This document shows, one piece after another, positions 35,839 through 44,750 of a stretch of 64,000 nt of DNA (within the stretch, counting starts at the first letter, position 1; each line of letters begins with the position of its first letter). Source of the stretch: RYN-230 sp963844695 (GTDB lineage: Bacteria > Actinomycetota > Actinomycetes > Streptosporangiales > Streptosporangiaceae); the NCBI GenBank assembly GCA_963844695.1, contig CAWJPL010000016.1, positions 186,001 to 250,000 on the forward strand, read 5' to 3'. The notes under the pieces are model-generated. The model had not been told where the DNA came from. It was given only the letters and a program-made list of their open reading frames with translations, and searched no databases. A program made the position numbers and the translations under genes.

Positions 35839-37899
35839 CTAGCTGACGGCGCACCCCGGGCTCTGGCCGGTCTTCGGGAACGCCCGGGCCAGCGCCTGCG
35901 CGATCAGCCGGGCCCGGGCCGCGTAGCCGGCCGAGGTGAAGTGGATGCCGTCGGAGATGTACCACTTGGTCTTGGCCAGGGCCGCCCAGTTGAAGACCCG
36001 CATGTTCGGGTACCTGGCGCAGGCCCGCAGCAGCGTGTTGTCCCAGGTCACCATGTTGGCTTCGGAATAAGGGCCGCTGGCCAGCAGCGACCGGAGGTTG
36101 ACCCACATCACCGGCTCCCCGTGCGCGGCCGCCATCATCCGGCCGATCCGGGCCATCAGGCCCACGTTGGAGCCCACCGCCACGTCCGCGGTGTCGTTGG
36201 TGCCGAGCGCGATCACCCAGCAGCCGCGGAACCCGCCCCGGTAGATGGCCTGCGCGGCGTCGTACCCGTTGACCTGTCCGGGCAGGACCTCGACCACGGA
36301 GCGGGCCCCGGAGATGTTCCACTGGACGCTGCGGACCCCCACGTCGTGGTACTGCGCGGCGATCCGTTTCGCCGGGTTGGGCAGGTAGTCCGGAGAGACC
36401 AGGCCGTCGGAGGTGGAGTCGCCGATGTGCGCCACCGCCTGGCAGGAGGTACGCAGCGAGGCCGCCGGGACCGGCGCGCCGCCGGCCGAGCCCGCCTGGG
36501 CGCTCCCGGAGCCCTTCGCCGAGCCACCCGCGCCGGGCCCGCGTTTCCCGGCTGCGCTGGTCCCGCTCGTGCTGGACCCGCTCGCGCCCGAGTCACCCTG
36601 GCCCCCACCGCCAGGCGCCGGCAGGACCGAGCCTGAGGCCAGGGTGCCCGTAGCCGCGTCGCTGGCGGCGGGCGCGCGCACCGCACCGCTCAGTCCCGCG
36701 CAGGCCAGGGCGACCACCATGGCCCCGCCGGTGACCGCGGCCCAGCTGCCGACCCCGGTCCACTGCGGCTGCCAGGCCGTCCGCGACCGCATCCGCTTCC
36801 AGCCCCGCTCGAGCGCGCCCCGGCGGATCGGCTCCTCAATGAACCGCCACGACAGCGCGGCGATCCCGACGCTCGCGGCCACCTGGAGGGCGGCCCGGGG
36901 CAGGTTCTCGGTGGAGTTCGGCGGGGAAGTCAGGATGATCACCGGGTAATGCCACAGATAGATGCCGTAGGAACGGACACCGAGCCAGCGCAGCGGCTTC
37001 CAGCCCAGCATGACGCCGACCAGGCTGCCGGGGCACGCGACCGCGGCCACCACCCCGGCCGTGGCCAGCGAGAGCAGCACCAGCCCGCCCTGGTAGGTGA
37101 ACGACGAGTACTGACCCACCCGCCAGACCATCACGCCGATCACGGCCAGCCCGGCCAGCCCGGCCCCGTCCAGCATGACCCGGCTCCACAGCGCGGTCCG
37201 GGCGGTACGGCGGCTGGGCCAGACCATGGCCAGCGCCGCCCCGACCAGCAGGCCGCAGGCGCGGGTGTCGGAGCCCTCGTAGACCCTCGTCGGGTCGTAG
37301 CCGGGGTGGTAGAGCTTGACCATCGCCACGGCTGACGCGGCGGCCAGTACCAGGGTCGGCAGCGCCAGCCAGCGCACCGCGCCGGGCCGCCGGCCGCGCA
37401 GGAAGTACACGCCGAGCAGCAGCAGCCAGGGCCAGACCAGGTAGAACTGCTCCTCTACGGCCAGCGACCAGAGGTGGTCGAACGGCCCGGGCGGCGCGAA
37501 TCTCGCGAAGTAGGAGTTGTGCGTATAGATGAAGAACCAGTTGCTCGAATAGGTCGCGGCGGCGGCCACGGCTCCCCGCAGGCTGGCCAGCCGGGCGGGA
37601 CTCACCACCGTCACCCACGCGGTCACCACGGCCAGCATCACGAACAGGGCCGGGAGCAGCCGCCGGGCCCGCCGGAGCCAGAAGTCGCCCAGGTTCAGCC
37701 CGCCCGATCGGGCCCACTGGCCGAGCAGCAGGTCGGTGATGAGGTAACCGCTGAGCGTGAAGAAGACGCCCACGCCCAGCAGGCCCCCAGGTGCCCAGCC
37801 GAGTTGCTCGTGATAGGCGATGACAGCGAGCACCGCCAGCGCGCGCAGCCCATCGAGTCCGGGCATGTAGCGCTGGCCGGAGCGGACTGGTTCCGGCAT
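35839..37899 (-). CDS. Acyltransferase-3 membrane protein fused to C-terminal SGNH domain (OafA-like)
   Basis: The 686-residue protein has an N-terminal Acyl_transf_3 domain of about ten helices (LDGLRALAVLAVIAYHEQLGWAPGG with the active-site histidine, FWLRRARRLLPALFVM, HLWSLAVEEQFYLVWP, YGIYLWHYPVIIL). A Ser/Gly/Ala linker follows, then a periplasmic SGNH-hydrolase-like domain (HIGDSTSDG near 505, ALGTNDTADVAVG near 575, SDGIHFTSAGYAARARL near 655). Members O-acetylate cell-surface polysaccharides, with the SGNH domain completing the transfer outside. Its start is the ATG at 37899. The paralogous stand-alone SGNH gene lies 282 bp upstream, in the same direction. Confidence 0.92.
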   Translation of the reverse strand: MPEPVRSGQRYMPGLDGLRALAVLAVIAYHEQLGWAPGGLLGVGVFFTLSGYLITDLLLGQWARSGGLNLGDFWLRRARRLLPALFVMLAVVTAWVTVVSPARLASLRGAVAAAATYSSNWFFIYTHNSYFARFAPPGPFDHLWSLAVEEQFYLVWPWLLLLGVYFLRGRRPGAVRWLALPTLVLAAASAVAMVKLYHPGYDPTRVYEGSDTRACGLLVGAALAMVWPSRRTARTALWSRVMLDGAGLAGLAVIGVMVWRVGQYSSFTYQGGLVLLSLATAGVVAAVACPGSLVGVMLGWKPLRWLGVRSYGIYLWHYPVIILTSPPNSTENLPRAALQVAASVGIAALSWRFIEEPIRRGALERGWKRMRSRTAWQPQWTGVGSWAAVTGGAMVVALACAGLSGAVRAPAASDAATGTLASGSVLPAPGGGGQGDSGASGSSTSGTSAAGKRGPGAGGSAKGSGSAQAGSAGGAPVPAASLRTSCQAVAHIGDSTSDGLVSPDYLPNPAKRIAAQYHDVGVRSVQWNISGARSVVEVLPGQVNGYDAAQAIYRGGFRGCWVIALGTNDTADVAVGSNVGLMARIGRMMAAAHGEPVMWVNLRSLLASGPYSEANMVTWDNTLLRACARYPNMRVFNWAALAKTKWYISDGIHFTSAGYAARARLIAQALARAFPKTGQSPGCAVS

Positions 37900-38181
37900 G
37901 CTTTTCCCCCCGTGCCGCGAACCGCCCTGTCCGGCTCTCCCCGTCCGGCAAGGTCGTGCTTGTGCGCGGCAGAAAAGGCACTACCCAGTGCTTCATATTG
38001 ATTACACGCAGTAGTCATAAGAGTTTTGGCCATCACCCGCTACGGGCGATGCGTAATGTCCGGGCATTGGCGCACATGACCCCGGAACGGCGGCGGTAAA
38101 GGACACCCAGATGGCGGGCTGCCCGTGCGGGCCGGGTGAGCGCCGGGCGCGGGCCGCCGGGCCGGGCGGCGGCCCGGGCGG
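37900..38181 (-). other. Intergenic spacer between SGNH and acyltransferase genes
   Basis: The spacer is 282 bp. It contains a GC hairpin just after the SGNH stop (38151-38175) and a small CATC-CCCG/CGGG-GATG stem near 38036-38056. An A+T-richer stretch at about 37995-38030 may be the acyltransferase promoter. No ORF of note. Confidence 0.4.
38151..38175 (-). terminator. Terminator hairpin after stand-alone SGNH gene
   Basis: GGGCCGCCG (38151-38159) pairs with CGGCGGCCC (38167-38175) around a 7-base loop, 6 bp beyond the stop codon. Confidence 0.6.
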
Positions 38182-39116
38182 TCAGCGGATGACGCAGCCG
38201 GCGCTGGGGCCGGAGCGGGGAAAAGCCCGGGCCAGCGCCCGCGCGATCAGGCGGGCCCGGGCCGCGTAGCCGGCCGGGGTGTAGTGGATCCCGTCCGGGG
38301 CGAACCAGCCATCCCGGGCGACTGAGGCCCAGTCGAAGATCCGCAGGTTCGGATACTGGTGGCAGGCCTGGACCAGCGTGTCGTTCCAGAGTTGCATGTC
38401 GGCCCCGGACCACGGCCCGGACGGGTCGAGGGTCTTCACGTTGACCCACATCACCGGCGCCCCGTGGGCGACCGACATGAGCTCCTGGATACGGGCCATC
38501 CGGCTGACGTTCGAGCCGGCCGACACGTTGGCCGTGTCGTTGGTGCCGAGCGCGACCACCCAGCAGCCCCGGAACCCGCTGCTCACCATCGTCCGGGCGG
38601 TGTCGTAGCCGTTGGCCTGGCCGGGCATCTCCTCCACCATCGAACGGCCGCCCGACGCGTCGATCCAGGTGTGCCTGACCCCGACGTCGCGGTACTGGGC
38701 GGCGAGGCGCTGGGCCGGATCCGGCAGGTCCAGCGGGGAGACCAGGCCCACCGAGGTGGAGTCGCCGATATGGGCGACCCGGCGGCAGGACGTCCCGGAC
38801 GGGCCGGCCACGGCCCGGGCAGGAGCAGCCCGGCGGCTGTCGGCCGCCCCGGAAGCCGTCGCCTGGTGGGTGTGCGCCCCGCTGATGCCCGTCTTGGTGG
38901 TGCCCGTCTTGGTGGCGTGCTCCTTGGAGGTGCTCGTCGCGGCGCCCGCCGGGCTGGCGGCGCCCGCCGGGCTGGCGGCGCCCGCCGGGCTGGGGCGCCC
39001 GCACCGCCGGCCGGGAGGACCCCCGCCACGCCGAGGCCGAGCAGCAGCGCCAGGACCACCGCGAGCGCCCCGGCCGCCGCGGCCCCGCCGCGCGGCCCGC
39101 TCACGTCTGCCGCCAC
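38182..39116 (-). CDS. Secreted stand-alone SGNH hydrolase (frame interrupted)
   Basis: The catalytic domain (about 205 residues) has HIGDSTSVG, ALGTNDTANVSAG and PDGIHYTPAGYAARARLI, closely matching the SGNH domain at the end of the neighbouring acyltransferase, so the two are paralogues. The N-terminus is better read in another frame: from the GTG at 39116, MAADVSGPRGG, then a signal or anchor helix (ALAVVLALLLGLGVAGVLPA). The frame changes at about 38995 in a tandem repeat. It probably acts outside the membrane on an acylated polymer, or as an acyl acceptor partner. A deacetylase or transferase role is inference. Confidence 0.8.
38942..38998. repeat. 18-bp tandem repeat in SGNH linker
   Basis: Three nearly perfect copies of GGCGCCCGCCGGGCTGGC, in phase with the reading frame, encode PAGAAS repeats. 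The frame change in this gene coincides with the edge of this array, consistent with slippage or assembly collapse. Confidence 0.7.
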
Positions 39117-39351
39117 CGGGAGAATCGGACACGAGAGTACATTCGCCCGACACTACCCAAGAGAATCACCCATCTGGGTACAGAGATCATTTAACAGGCA
39201 CGCCAGGCGCGAAAAGGGCGTTATCGGGCATGGATCTCCTACCATGAACCCGCCGGAGCCTGCGGGCCGGGCCGGGGACGCGACTGCAGAGGCTGGTGGT
39301 AGCCACGGGACACATGGTGCTCCCGCGAATCCCCGGGCCGGGCCCCGTCAT

Positions 39352-39401
39352 CGTGATCTACCGTCTGGTGCGGTTAGCGCGGCACCAGACGGTTGATCAC
39401 G
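39352..39401 (-). terminator. Terminator hairpin after GNAT gene
   Basis: Two 20-bp arms (39352-39371 and 39382-39401) match except for one base and enclose a 10-base loop. It is 17 bp downstream of the GNAT stop on the minus strand. Confidence 0.75.
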
Positions 39402-39418
39402 AACCGTGCGCGGGCGCC

Positions 39419-39865
39419 CTAGAGAGCCCGGTCGAAACGGACGAGATCCTGGCCGGGGCCGTTGTAGTCGGCGAGGGGGCCGGTCACCGAGAACCCCATC
39501 GCGCGGTGGAAGGCGATGGAGCCCGTGTTGATGGGGGCGGTGACCGCCGAGACCGTCGTCCGGCCCTGCGCCCGGGCCAGCGCGAAGAACTCGGTGTAGA
39601 GCAACTCGGCCAGTCCCTGGCGGCGGGCCTGCGGGGCCACCCCGACGAAGTGGACGTACGCCTGCCGCAGGTCAGCGGGCGACAGGATCCCGACCAGGAA
39701 GGCCAGCGGTCCGCCGGGCCCGTCGATTACCAGGCTGGTGTGGTGGAAGTGATCCAGGAACAGCCGGGGCAGGACGGCCAGGATGGGGCGGCCCCACCAG
39801 TCGTCGACGACTGCCGCGATGGCCTCGTAGTCACTGGCGCGTGCGGTACGGGGGTGGTGCTTCAT
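39419..39865 (-). CDS. GNAT N-acetyltransferase
   Basis: The 148-residue protein has the GNAT fold: PRTARASDYEAIAAVVDDW at the N-terminus, LAFLVGIL, the acetyl-CoA pocket HFVGVAPQARRQGLAELLYTEFFALA (motif A, R/Q-x-x-G-L/A) and NTGSIAFHRAMGFSV (motif B). It starts at the ATG at 39865, which overlaps the stop of the upstream 34-residue gene by 3 bp (ATGA arrangement), so the two are probably coupled. Substrate unknown. Confidence 0.88.
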   Translation of the reverse strand: MKHHPRTARASDYEAIAAVVDDWWGRPILAVLPRLFLDHFHHTSLVIDGPGGPLAFLVGILSPADLRQAYVHFVGVAPQARRQGLAELLYTEFFALARAQGRTTVSAVTAPINTGSIAFHRAMGFSVTGPLADYNGPGQDLVRFDRAL

Positions 39866-39966
39866 TCACCCGGTTTGCGGTTGCGGTTGTTCTCGGCCCG
39901 CTTCAGGGTCACCAGCACCACCACGATGAAGACGAACAGGGCCGCCGCGATCAGATAGTCAGCCAC
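39862..39966 (-). CDS. 34-residue single-helix membrane protein
   Basis: A GTG at 39966 is preceded by AGGAGG at ideal distance and opens a frame of 34 codons. The product has MADYLI, then the hydrophobic helix IAAALFVFIVVVLVTL, then a basic, Asn-rich tail (KRAENNRNRKPGE). The stop overlaps the ATG of the GNAT gene (ATGA). Good ribosome binding site, one clear membrane helix and translational coupling make this a real small gene, easily missed for its length. Function unknown. Confidence 0.65.
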   Translation of the reverse strand: MADYLIAAALFVFIVVVLVTLKRAENNRNRKPGE

Positions 39967-40012
39967 GACGCCTCCTGGTCCGCATGCTTCGGATCCTAGC
40001 AATCAACGCAAA

Positions 40013-40844
40013 TCAGCCGGGCTGCGCTGCGGGCGAGGCCCACATCCCGGTCACGTCCAGCAGCGGGGTCACGCACGGCGGCCCGGCGGCCACGCTGACC
40101 CGCGGCTCGCCCGTCTGGCCCACGCTGACGATCATGGCAGAGCGGGTGCCGTAGCGCTCTGTATGCACGCACGCGGCTGACAGTTCGGCCGGGCGCGCCT
40201 GGCCGCCGGGCCCGGCCGGCCCGGGCCCGGCGGCAGGCTGATGATCCCCGAGCACCGCAGCCAGCCCGGCCTCGACGCCTCCTGCCCCGTCCGGCCCCGC
40301 CCCGTCCGGCCCCGGCCCCGTCCGGCCCGGCCCCGTCCAGCGCGGCCACCAGCCCGGCCACCCGTCGCTGCTTGGCCGAGGCCTGCCCCAGCGGCGCGTT
40401 CTCCAGGACGTAGCGGCCCGCCGGGAGTCTCTCCACCCTGGCCCGGTGCCCGCCGCTCACATCGACCGAGAACAGGTCCTGCCGGTCGCCGACCAGCATC
40501 CAGCAGGGGTTGTAGGCGGCCGGGTCGAGCCGGGCGCACACCTCGGTCACTGCGGTCTTCGCGTCCGGATAGGCGGCGAAGGCGAGCGGCAGCTCGCCCC
40601 GGGACCGCTTAGCCGGGTCCCGCGCTCCGGTCGGCTGATTGGTCAGGCCGGCCACCACGCCGTGCTCGTTGACCGCGAGCCAGGTCCCGCCGGCCAGCTC
40701 GTCCCGGCCGCCCAGGATCCGCGGGTGCGCGGCGCGGAGCACCGTGATCGGGTCGGTCGGCCGCTGATACATTTCGTCCCGGTTCGCCGCTATCAGCAAC
40801 GGAACGCCGGGCACAACCCCGGACAGGGCGATGAGCAAGCACAC
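40013..40844 (-). CDS. NRDE family protein (TANGO2-like; frame interrupted)
   Basis: The protein begins CLLIALSGVVPGVPLLIAANRDEMYQRPTDP, which includes the NRDE motif, and continues GGRDELAGGTWLAVNEHGVVAGLTNQ, NPCWMLVGDRQDLFSVD and RYVLENAPLG. Its last third is in another frame: ACVHTERYGTRSAMIVSVGQ, the conserved YGTRS end motif of the family. The change falls near 40270-40290, in a run of tandem CCCCGTCCGGCC units. NRDE/TANGO2 proteins are of uncertain biochemical function. The GTG at 40844 is the natural start since the family begins at this C-L-L-I strand. Confidence 0.78.
40262..40350. repeat. GC-rich tandem repeat
   Basis: Several imperfect copies of CCCCGTCCGGCC follow each other. They lie inside the NRDE gene at its frame change and are the probable cause of that change, either by real slippage or by misassembly. 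Confidence 0.6.
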
Positions 40845-40972
40845 AGTTGTGACGTTACCTGCCAGGAAAACTCCGCCTACCGACATGCGCGAACCGGCCA
40901 ACCGCCGCCGGGCAAAGGACGTCTTACCAGTCATACGGCTCGCGGAGCCGCCTGGGCAGAAAGAACCTAGCG

Positions 40973-41647
40973 ATGACCTCTTGTTCACCCATGCTCTGGC
41001 GAGCGCTCGCCAGAGCAGACCTCCGGCGGGTACTCGCCGGAGGGGCGCTCACCTGCGTCACGGCGCTCGCCGCCGGATGCGGGAGCAGCGCCAGCCCGGC
41101 TCCCGCCCCCACTAAGACGATCACCGTCAGGGCCACCCCGGCCGCGTCGGCCAGCGCCGCCGCGGGCACTCCGGCCACCCCGGCCGCGTCGGCCAGCCCG
41201 ACCGTGGCCGGCGCGGCGCCGGCCTGCCCGACGCGTTCGCTCGGCCTGAAGCTCGGACTGGCCCAGGGCGCCGCGGGCAGCACGTACCAGGTCATCGACT
41301 TCACGAACATCTCTCACGCCACCTGCACGCTGTACGGGTACCCCGGCGTGTCGCTGGCCGGCGGGAAACCAGTCACGCAGATCGGCCTCCCCGCCGCCGA
41401 GAGCCACGCCACGGCGCGGAAACTGGTCACCCTCTCCCCCGGCGCCGTCGCCAACGCAGTGCTCCAGATCGCGCAGGCGGTCAACTTCCCCGCCGCCAAG
41501 TGCGGCCTGGTCACCGCGCACTACCTGCAGATCTACCCGCCGAACCAGACCACGTCGGTATACCTGCACTACACCTCGCAGACCTGTGCCAAGAAGGTCC
41601 GGGTCCTGACCGTCAGCGTGGTCCAGCCCGGATCCGGGGGCCAGTAA
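40973..41647 (+). CDS. DUF4232 lipoprotein
   Basis: The 224-residue protein starts with a basic segment, a hydrophobic signal (VLAGGALTCVTALAAGCGSS) and a lipobox LAAGC, so it should be lipid-anchored on the outer face of the membrane. An Ala/Thr/Ser/Pro spacer follows. The DUF4232 domain then runs GLKLGLAQGAAGSTYQVIDFTNISHATCTLYGYPGVSL and ends TCAKKVRVLTVSVVQPG, with four conserved cysteines. The function is unknown; the fold is an Ig-like beta sandwich. The ATG at 40973 is chosen, an ATG at 40991 is possible. Confidence 0.83.
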   Translation: MTSCSPMLWRALARADLRRVLAGGALTCVTALAAGCGSSASPAPAPTKTITVRATPAASASAAAGTPATPAASASPTVAGAAPACPTRSLGLKLGLAQGAAGSTYQVIDFTNISHATCTLYGYPGVSLAGGKPVTQIGLPAAESHATARKLVTLSPGAVANAVLQIAQAVNFPAAKCGLVTAHYLQIYPPNQTTSVYLHYTSQTCAKKVRVLTVSVVQPGSGGQ

Positions 41648-41738
41648 CTCCCTGCGGCCCGCGCCGCCCCGGCCGCGGCGGGGACATCCTGGTCGCGGCG
41701 CGGTTCCGGGCCGGCCGCTGGTGGGCCATACTGCAGAG

Positions 41739-42131
41739 ATGGGCGACCGCAATGTGCTCGGTGGGGAACTGGAGCCGTGTGGCACCGACCCAGTCACGGG
41801 GTTCTACCGGGACGGGTGCTGCAACACCGGACCCGAGGACCGGGGCAGCCACACGATCTGCGCGGTCGTGACCGCCGAGTTCCTGGAGCATCAGCGCCGC
41901 ATCGGCAATGACCTGAGCACCCCGGTGCCGCAGTACCGCTTTCCCGGGCTGGTCCCCGGGGATCGCTGGTGCGTGACCGCCGCGAACTGGTTGCGGGCTC
42001 ATCAGGAGGGGGTGGGGGCGCCGGTGGTCCTCGCCTCGACTCATGAACGGGCCCTCGAGGTCGTCCCGCTGGCGGCACTCCAGCAGCATTCCGTGGACGT
42101 CCCCGCCAACCCGGGCGCGCTCGAAGAGTGA
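41739..42131 (+). CDS. DUF2237 family protein
   Basis: The 130-residue protein has the compact DUF2237 signature NVLGGELEPCGTDPVTGFYRDGCCNTGPEDRGSHTICAVVT with several conserved cysteines, then LSTPVPQYRFPGLVPGDRWCVTAANWLRAHQEGVGAPV and LEVVPLAALQQHSVD. DUF2237 proteins are widespread in bacteria and of unknown function. The ATG at 41739 is the family start; the frame can be extended to 41721 without support. Confidence 0.88.
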   Translation: MGDRNVLGGELEPCGTDPVTGFYRDGCCNTGPEDRGSHTICAVVTAEFLEHQRRIGNDLSTPVPQYRFPGLVPGDRWCVTAANWLRAHQEGVGAPVVLASTHERALEVVPLAALQQHSVDVPANPGALEE

Positions 42132-42193
42132 GAGCCGCCCGCTGGCCTGTTCGCGGCCGGTGAGTTCTGGCCCGCGCCGTGGTCTGAAGAGAC

Positions 42194-43009
42194 ATGGCGG
42201 TCTCAGGGGACATGGGCGGGCCGGGACGCGAGAACGGGACGCCCGGCCCGGCGTTGTGGTGGGCGGAGCAGGGCACGGGCGAGCCCCTGGTCCTGCTGCA
42301 CGGGGGGCTGACCGACGCCAGGTTCTTCTCCGGTAACGTGCCCGCGCTCGCCGAGCGGTTCCGCGTGTACACCCCGGACGCCCGGGGGCACGGGCACACC
42401 CCCGACGTCCCCGGGCCGATCACCCCCGAACTGCTCCTGCAGGACACGGTGGCCTTCCTGACCACCGTGGTGGGCGGCCCGGTCCACCTGGCCGGCCACA
42501 GCCTGGGCGCGGCCACCGCGCTGCACGTCGCGCTGCGCTATCCGGCCCTGGTCCGGCGGCTGATCCTGGTCAGCGCGAGCATCCGGCCGCCCAGGCTGGG
42601 GGCGTCGGGCTCACCGTGGCCAGGCCTGGCTGACCTGGTCAGGTTTCTCGGGCCGGGCTATGGGGAGGTCTCGCCCGACGGGCAAGCGCATTTTCCCGTG
42701 GTGGCCAGCAAGATGGTGACGATGCTCGCCAGGGGGCCTGCGCTGGCCCAGAACGAACTCGGCGGCGTCAGCAGCCGGACGCTGCTGATGGCCGGCGACG
42801 AGGATGCGGTTTCCCTGGACGACACCTTGGTGCTGTACAACGGGATCCCGGACACCGAGCTCGCCATCGTGCCCGGGACCACGCACTTCCTGCTGCGGGA
42901 GAAGCCTGCCCTGTGCAACGCGATCATGCTGGACTTCCTGACCGGCGCCGCCGTTCCCGCCGTCCCCCCGGTGCGGCGCGCCAGGGCCGGGCGGAGCAGG
43001 CTACGTTGA
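42194..43009 (+). CDS. Alpha/beta hydrolase
   Basis: The 271-residue protein has LVLLHGGLTDARFFSGN (oxyanion loop), RVYTPDARGHGHT, the nucleophile elbow LAGHSLGAATALHVALRYP, an Asp in LLMAGDEDAVSLDD and a His in PGTTHFLLREKP. It is a soluble serine hydrolase or haloperoxidase-like enzyme. Substrate unknown. It ends in an Arg-rich tail and precedes pgi by 74 bp in the same direction. Confidence 0.87.
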   Translation: MAVSGDMGGPGRENGTPGPALWWAEQGTGEPLVLLHGGLTDARFFSGNVPALAERFRVYTPDARGHGHTPDVPGPITPELLLQDTVAFLTTVVGGPVHLAGHSLGAATALHVALRYPALVRRLILVSASIRPPRLGASGSPWPGLADLVRFLGPGYGEVSPDGQAHFPVVASKMVTMLARGPALAQNELGGVSSRTLLMAGDEDAVSLDDTLVLYNGIPDTELAIVPGTTHFLLREKPALCNAIMLDFLTGAAVPAVPPVRRARAGRSRLR

Positions 43010-43083
43010 TGCCTGCGGCCATGGCTGATCCCGCCCGCTGACCCACTGACCATCGGCTCGCTGACCACTGGAGGACTGAGCAG

Positions 43084-44718
43084 ATGCCGACCACTCCCCT
43101 TCGCCAGCGCCCGGCCTGGAAGGCACTGGAACAGCACTACGCCGAGATCAGCGGGCGGCACCTGCGGGAGCTGTTCGCGGCCGACCCCGGGCGCGGTGAG
43201 CGCCTGTCCGCCGAAGCCGCCGGGCTCTACCTGGACTACTCCAAGAACCGGGTCACCGACGAGACCCTGGGCCTGCTCCTCCAGCTGGCCGAGGAGTCCG
43301 GCGTGGCGGAACGCCGGGACGCGATGATGCGCGGTGAGCCGATCAACGTGTCCGAGCACCGGGCCGTCCTGCACGTCGCGTTGCGGATGCCCAAGGGCAG
43401 CTCGCTGGTCGTCGACGGGGTGGACGTGGTGGCCCAGGTGCACGAGGTGCTGGACCGGATGGCGGTCTTCGCGGACCGGGTCCGCTCCGGGGAGTGGAAG
43501 GGCTACACCGGCAAGGCCATCCGGAACGTCGTCAACGTCGGGATCGGCGGCTCGGACCTCGGCCCGGTGATGGCGTACGAGGCGCTGCGCTACTACTCCC
43601 GGCGGGACCTGACCTTCCGGTTCGTGTCCAACGTGGACTCCACCGACTTCGTCGAGGCGACCCGGGACCTGGCCGCCGACGAGACGCTGTTCATCATCTC
43701 GTCCAAGACCTTCGGCACCCTGGAGACGCTGACCAACGCTCATTCCGCCCGGGACTGGGTGGTGGGCGAGCTGGGCAGCGAGGACGCGGTGGCCAGGCAC
43801 TTCGTCGCGGTCTCCACCAACGCCGAGCGGGTGTCGGAGTTCGGCATCGACACCGAGAACATGTTCGGCTTCTGGGACTGGGTCGGCGGCCGGTACTCGA
43901 TGGACTCCGCGATCGGCCTGTCCACCATGGTGGCGATCGGGCCGGAGAACTTCGCCGAGATGCTGGCCGGCTTCCACGAGATGGACGAGCACTTCCGCAC
44001 CGCCCCGTTCAGCGAGAACCTCCCGGTCCTGATGGCCCTGCTCGCCGTGTGGTACGGCGACTTCTTCGACGCGCAGACCTACGGCGTGATGCCCTACGAG
44101 CAGTACCTGAAGCGGTTCCCCGCCTACCTGCAGCAGCTGACCATGGAGTCGAACGGCAAGCGGGTCACCCTGGACGGCGCCGAGGTCGACTACCAGACCG
44201 GCGCGGTCTTCTGGGGGGAGCCGGGGACCAACGGGCAGCACAGCTTCTACCAGCTGATCCATCAGGGCACCAAGCTGATCCCGCTGGACCTGCTCGGTTT
44301 CGGCAAGACCCTCAACCCGCTGCGCGACCACCACGACATCCTGATCTCGAACGTCTTCGCGCAGTCGCAGGCCCTCGCGTTCGGCAAGACCGAGGAAGAG
44401 GTCCTCGCCGAGGGCACCACGCCCGAGGTCGCGCCGCACCGGGTGATGCCCGGGAACCGGCCGACCAACGTGCTGCTGGCCGAGAAGCTCACCCCCAGGC
44501 TGCTCGGCACGCTCGTCGCGCTGTACGAGCACAGCGTCTTCACCCAGGGCACCGTCTGGAGCGTCAACTCCTTCGACCAGTGGGGCGTGGAGCTGGGCAA
44601 GGTGCTGGCCGTCCAGATCCTGCCCGAGCTGGAGAACGCCGCGGAGCCCGACCTGAAGCACGACTCGTCCACCAACACCCTGATCCAGCGCTACCGGCGC
44701 CTGAAGAGCCAGCCGTAG
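43084..44718 (+). CDS. pgi: Glucose-6-phosphate isomerase
   Basis: The 544-residue enzyme has both PGI signatures: NVGIGGSDLGPVMAYEAL near residue 155 and VWSVNSFDQWGVELGKVLAVQ near residue 498. Other family landmarks are SKTFGTLETLTNA, WDWVGGRYSMDSAIGLS and GTKLIPLDLLGF. It interconverts glucose-6-phosphate and fructose-6-phosphate in the cytoplasm. It starts at the ATG at 43084. The gene for 6-phosphogluconate dehydrogenase follows 32 bp later, so the two probably form an operon at the glycolysis/pentose-phosphate branch; no zwf is in the window. Confidence 0.96.
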   Translation: MPTTPLRQRPAWKALEQHYAEISGRHLRELFAADPGRGERLSAEAAGLYLDYSKNRVTDETLGLLLQLAEESGVAERRDAMMRGEPINVSEHRAVLHVALRMPKGSSLVVDGVDVVAQVHEVLDRMAVFADRVRSGEWKGYTGKAIRNVVNVGIGGSDLGPVMAYEALRYYSRRDLTFRFVSNVDSTDFVEATRDLAADETLFIISSKTFGTLETLTNAHSARDWVVGELGSEDAVARHFVAVSTNAERVSEFGIDTENMFGFWDWVGGRYSMDSAIGLSTMVAIGPENFAEMLAGFHEMDEHFRTAPFSENLPVLMALLAVWYGDFFDAQTYGVMPYEQYLKRFPAYLQQLTMESNGKRVTLDGAEVDYQTGAVFWGEPGTNGQHSFYQLIHQGTKLIPLDLLGFGKTLNPLRDHHDILISNVFAQSQALAFGKTEEEVLAEGTTPEVAPHRVMPGNRPTNVLLAEKLTPRLLGTLVALYEHSVFTQGTVWSVNSFDQWGVELGKVLAVQILPELENAAEPDLKHDSSTNTLIQRYRRLKSQP

Positions 44719-44750
44719 CTGAACAAGCTAGTGCAGAGCGGAGAACAGAC

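Noticed and set aside
42658..44661. A 667-codon minus-strand frame opposite pgi
   Set aside because: It is the antisense mirror of a textbook glucose-6-phosphate isomerase gene.
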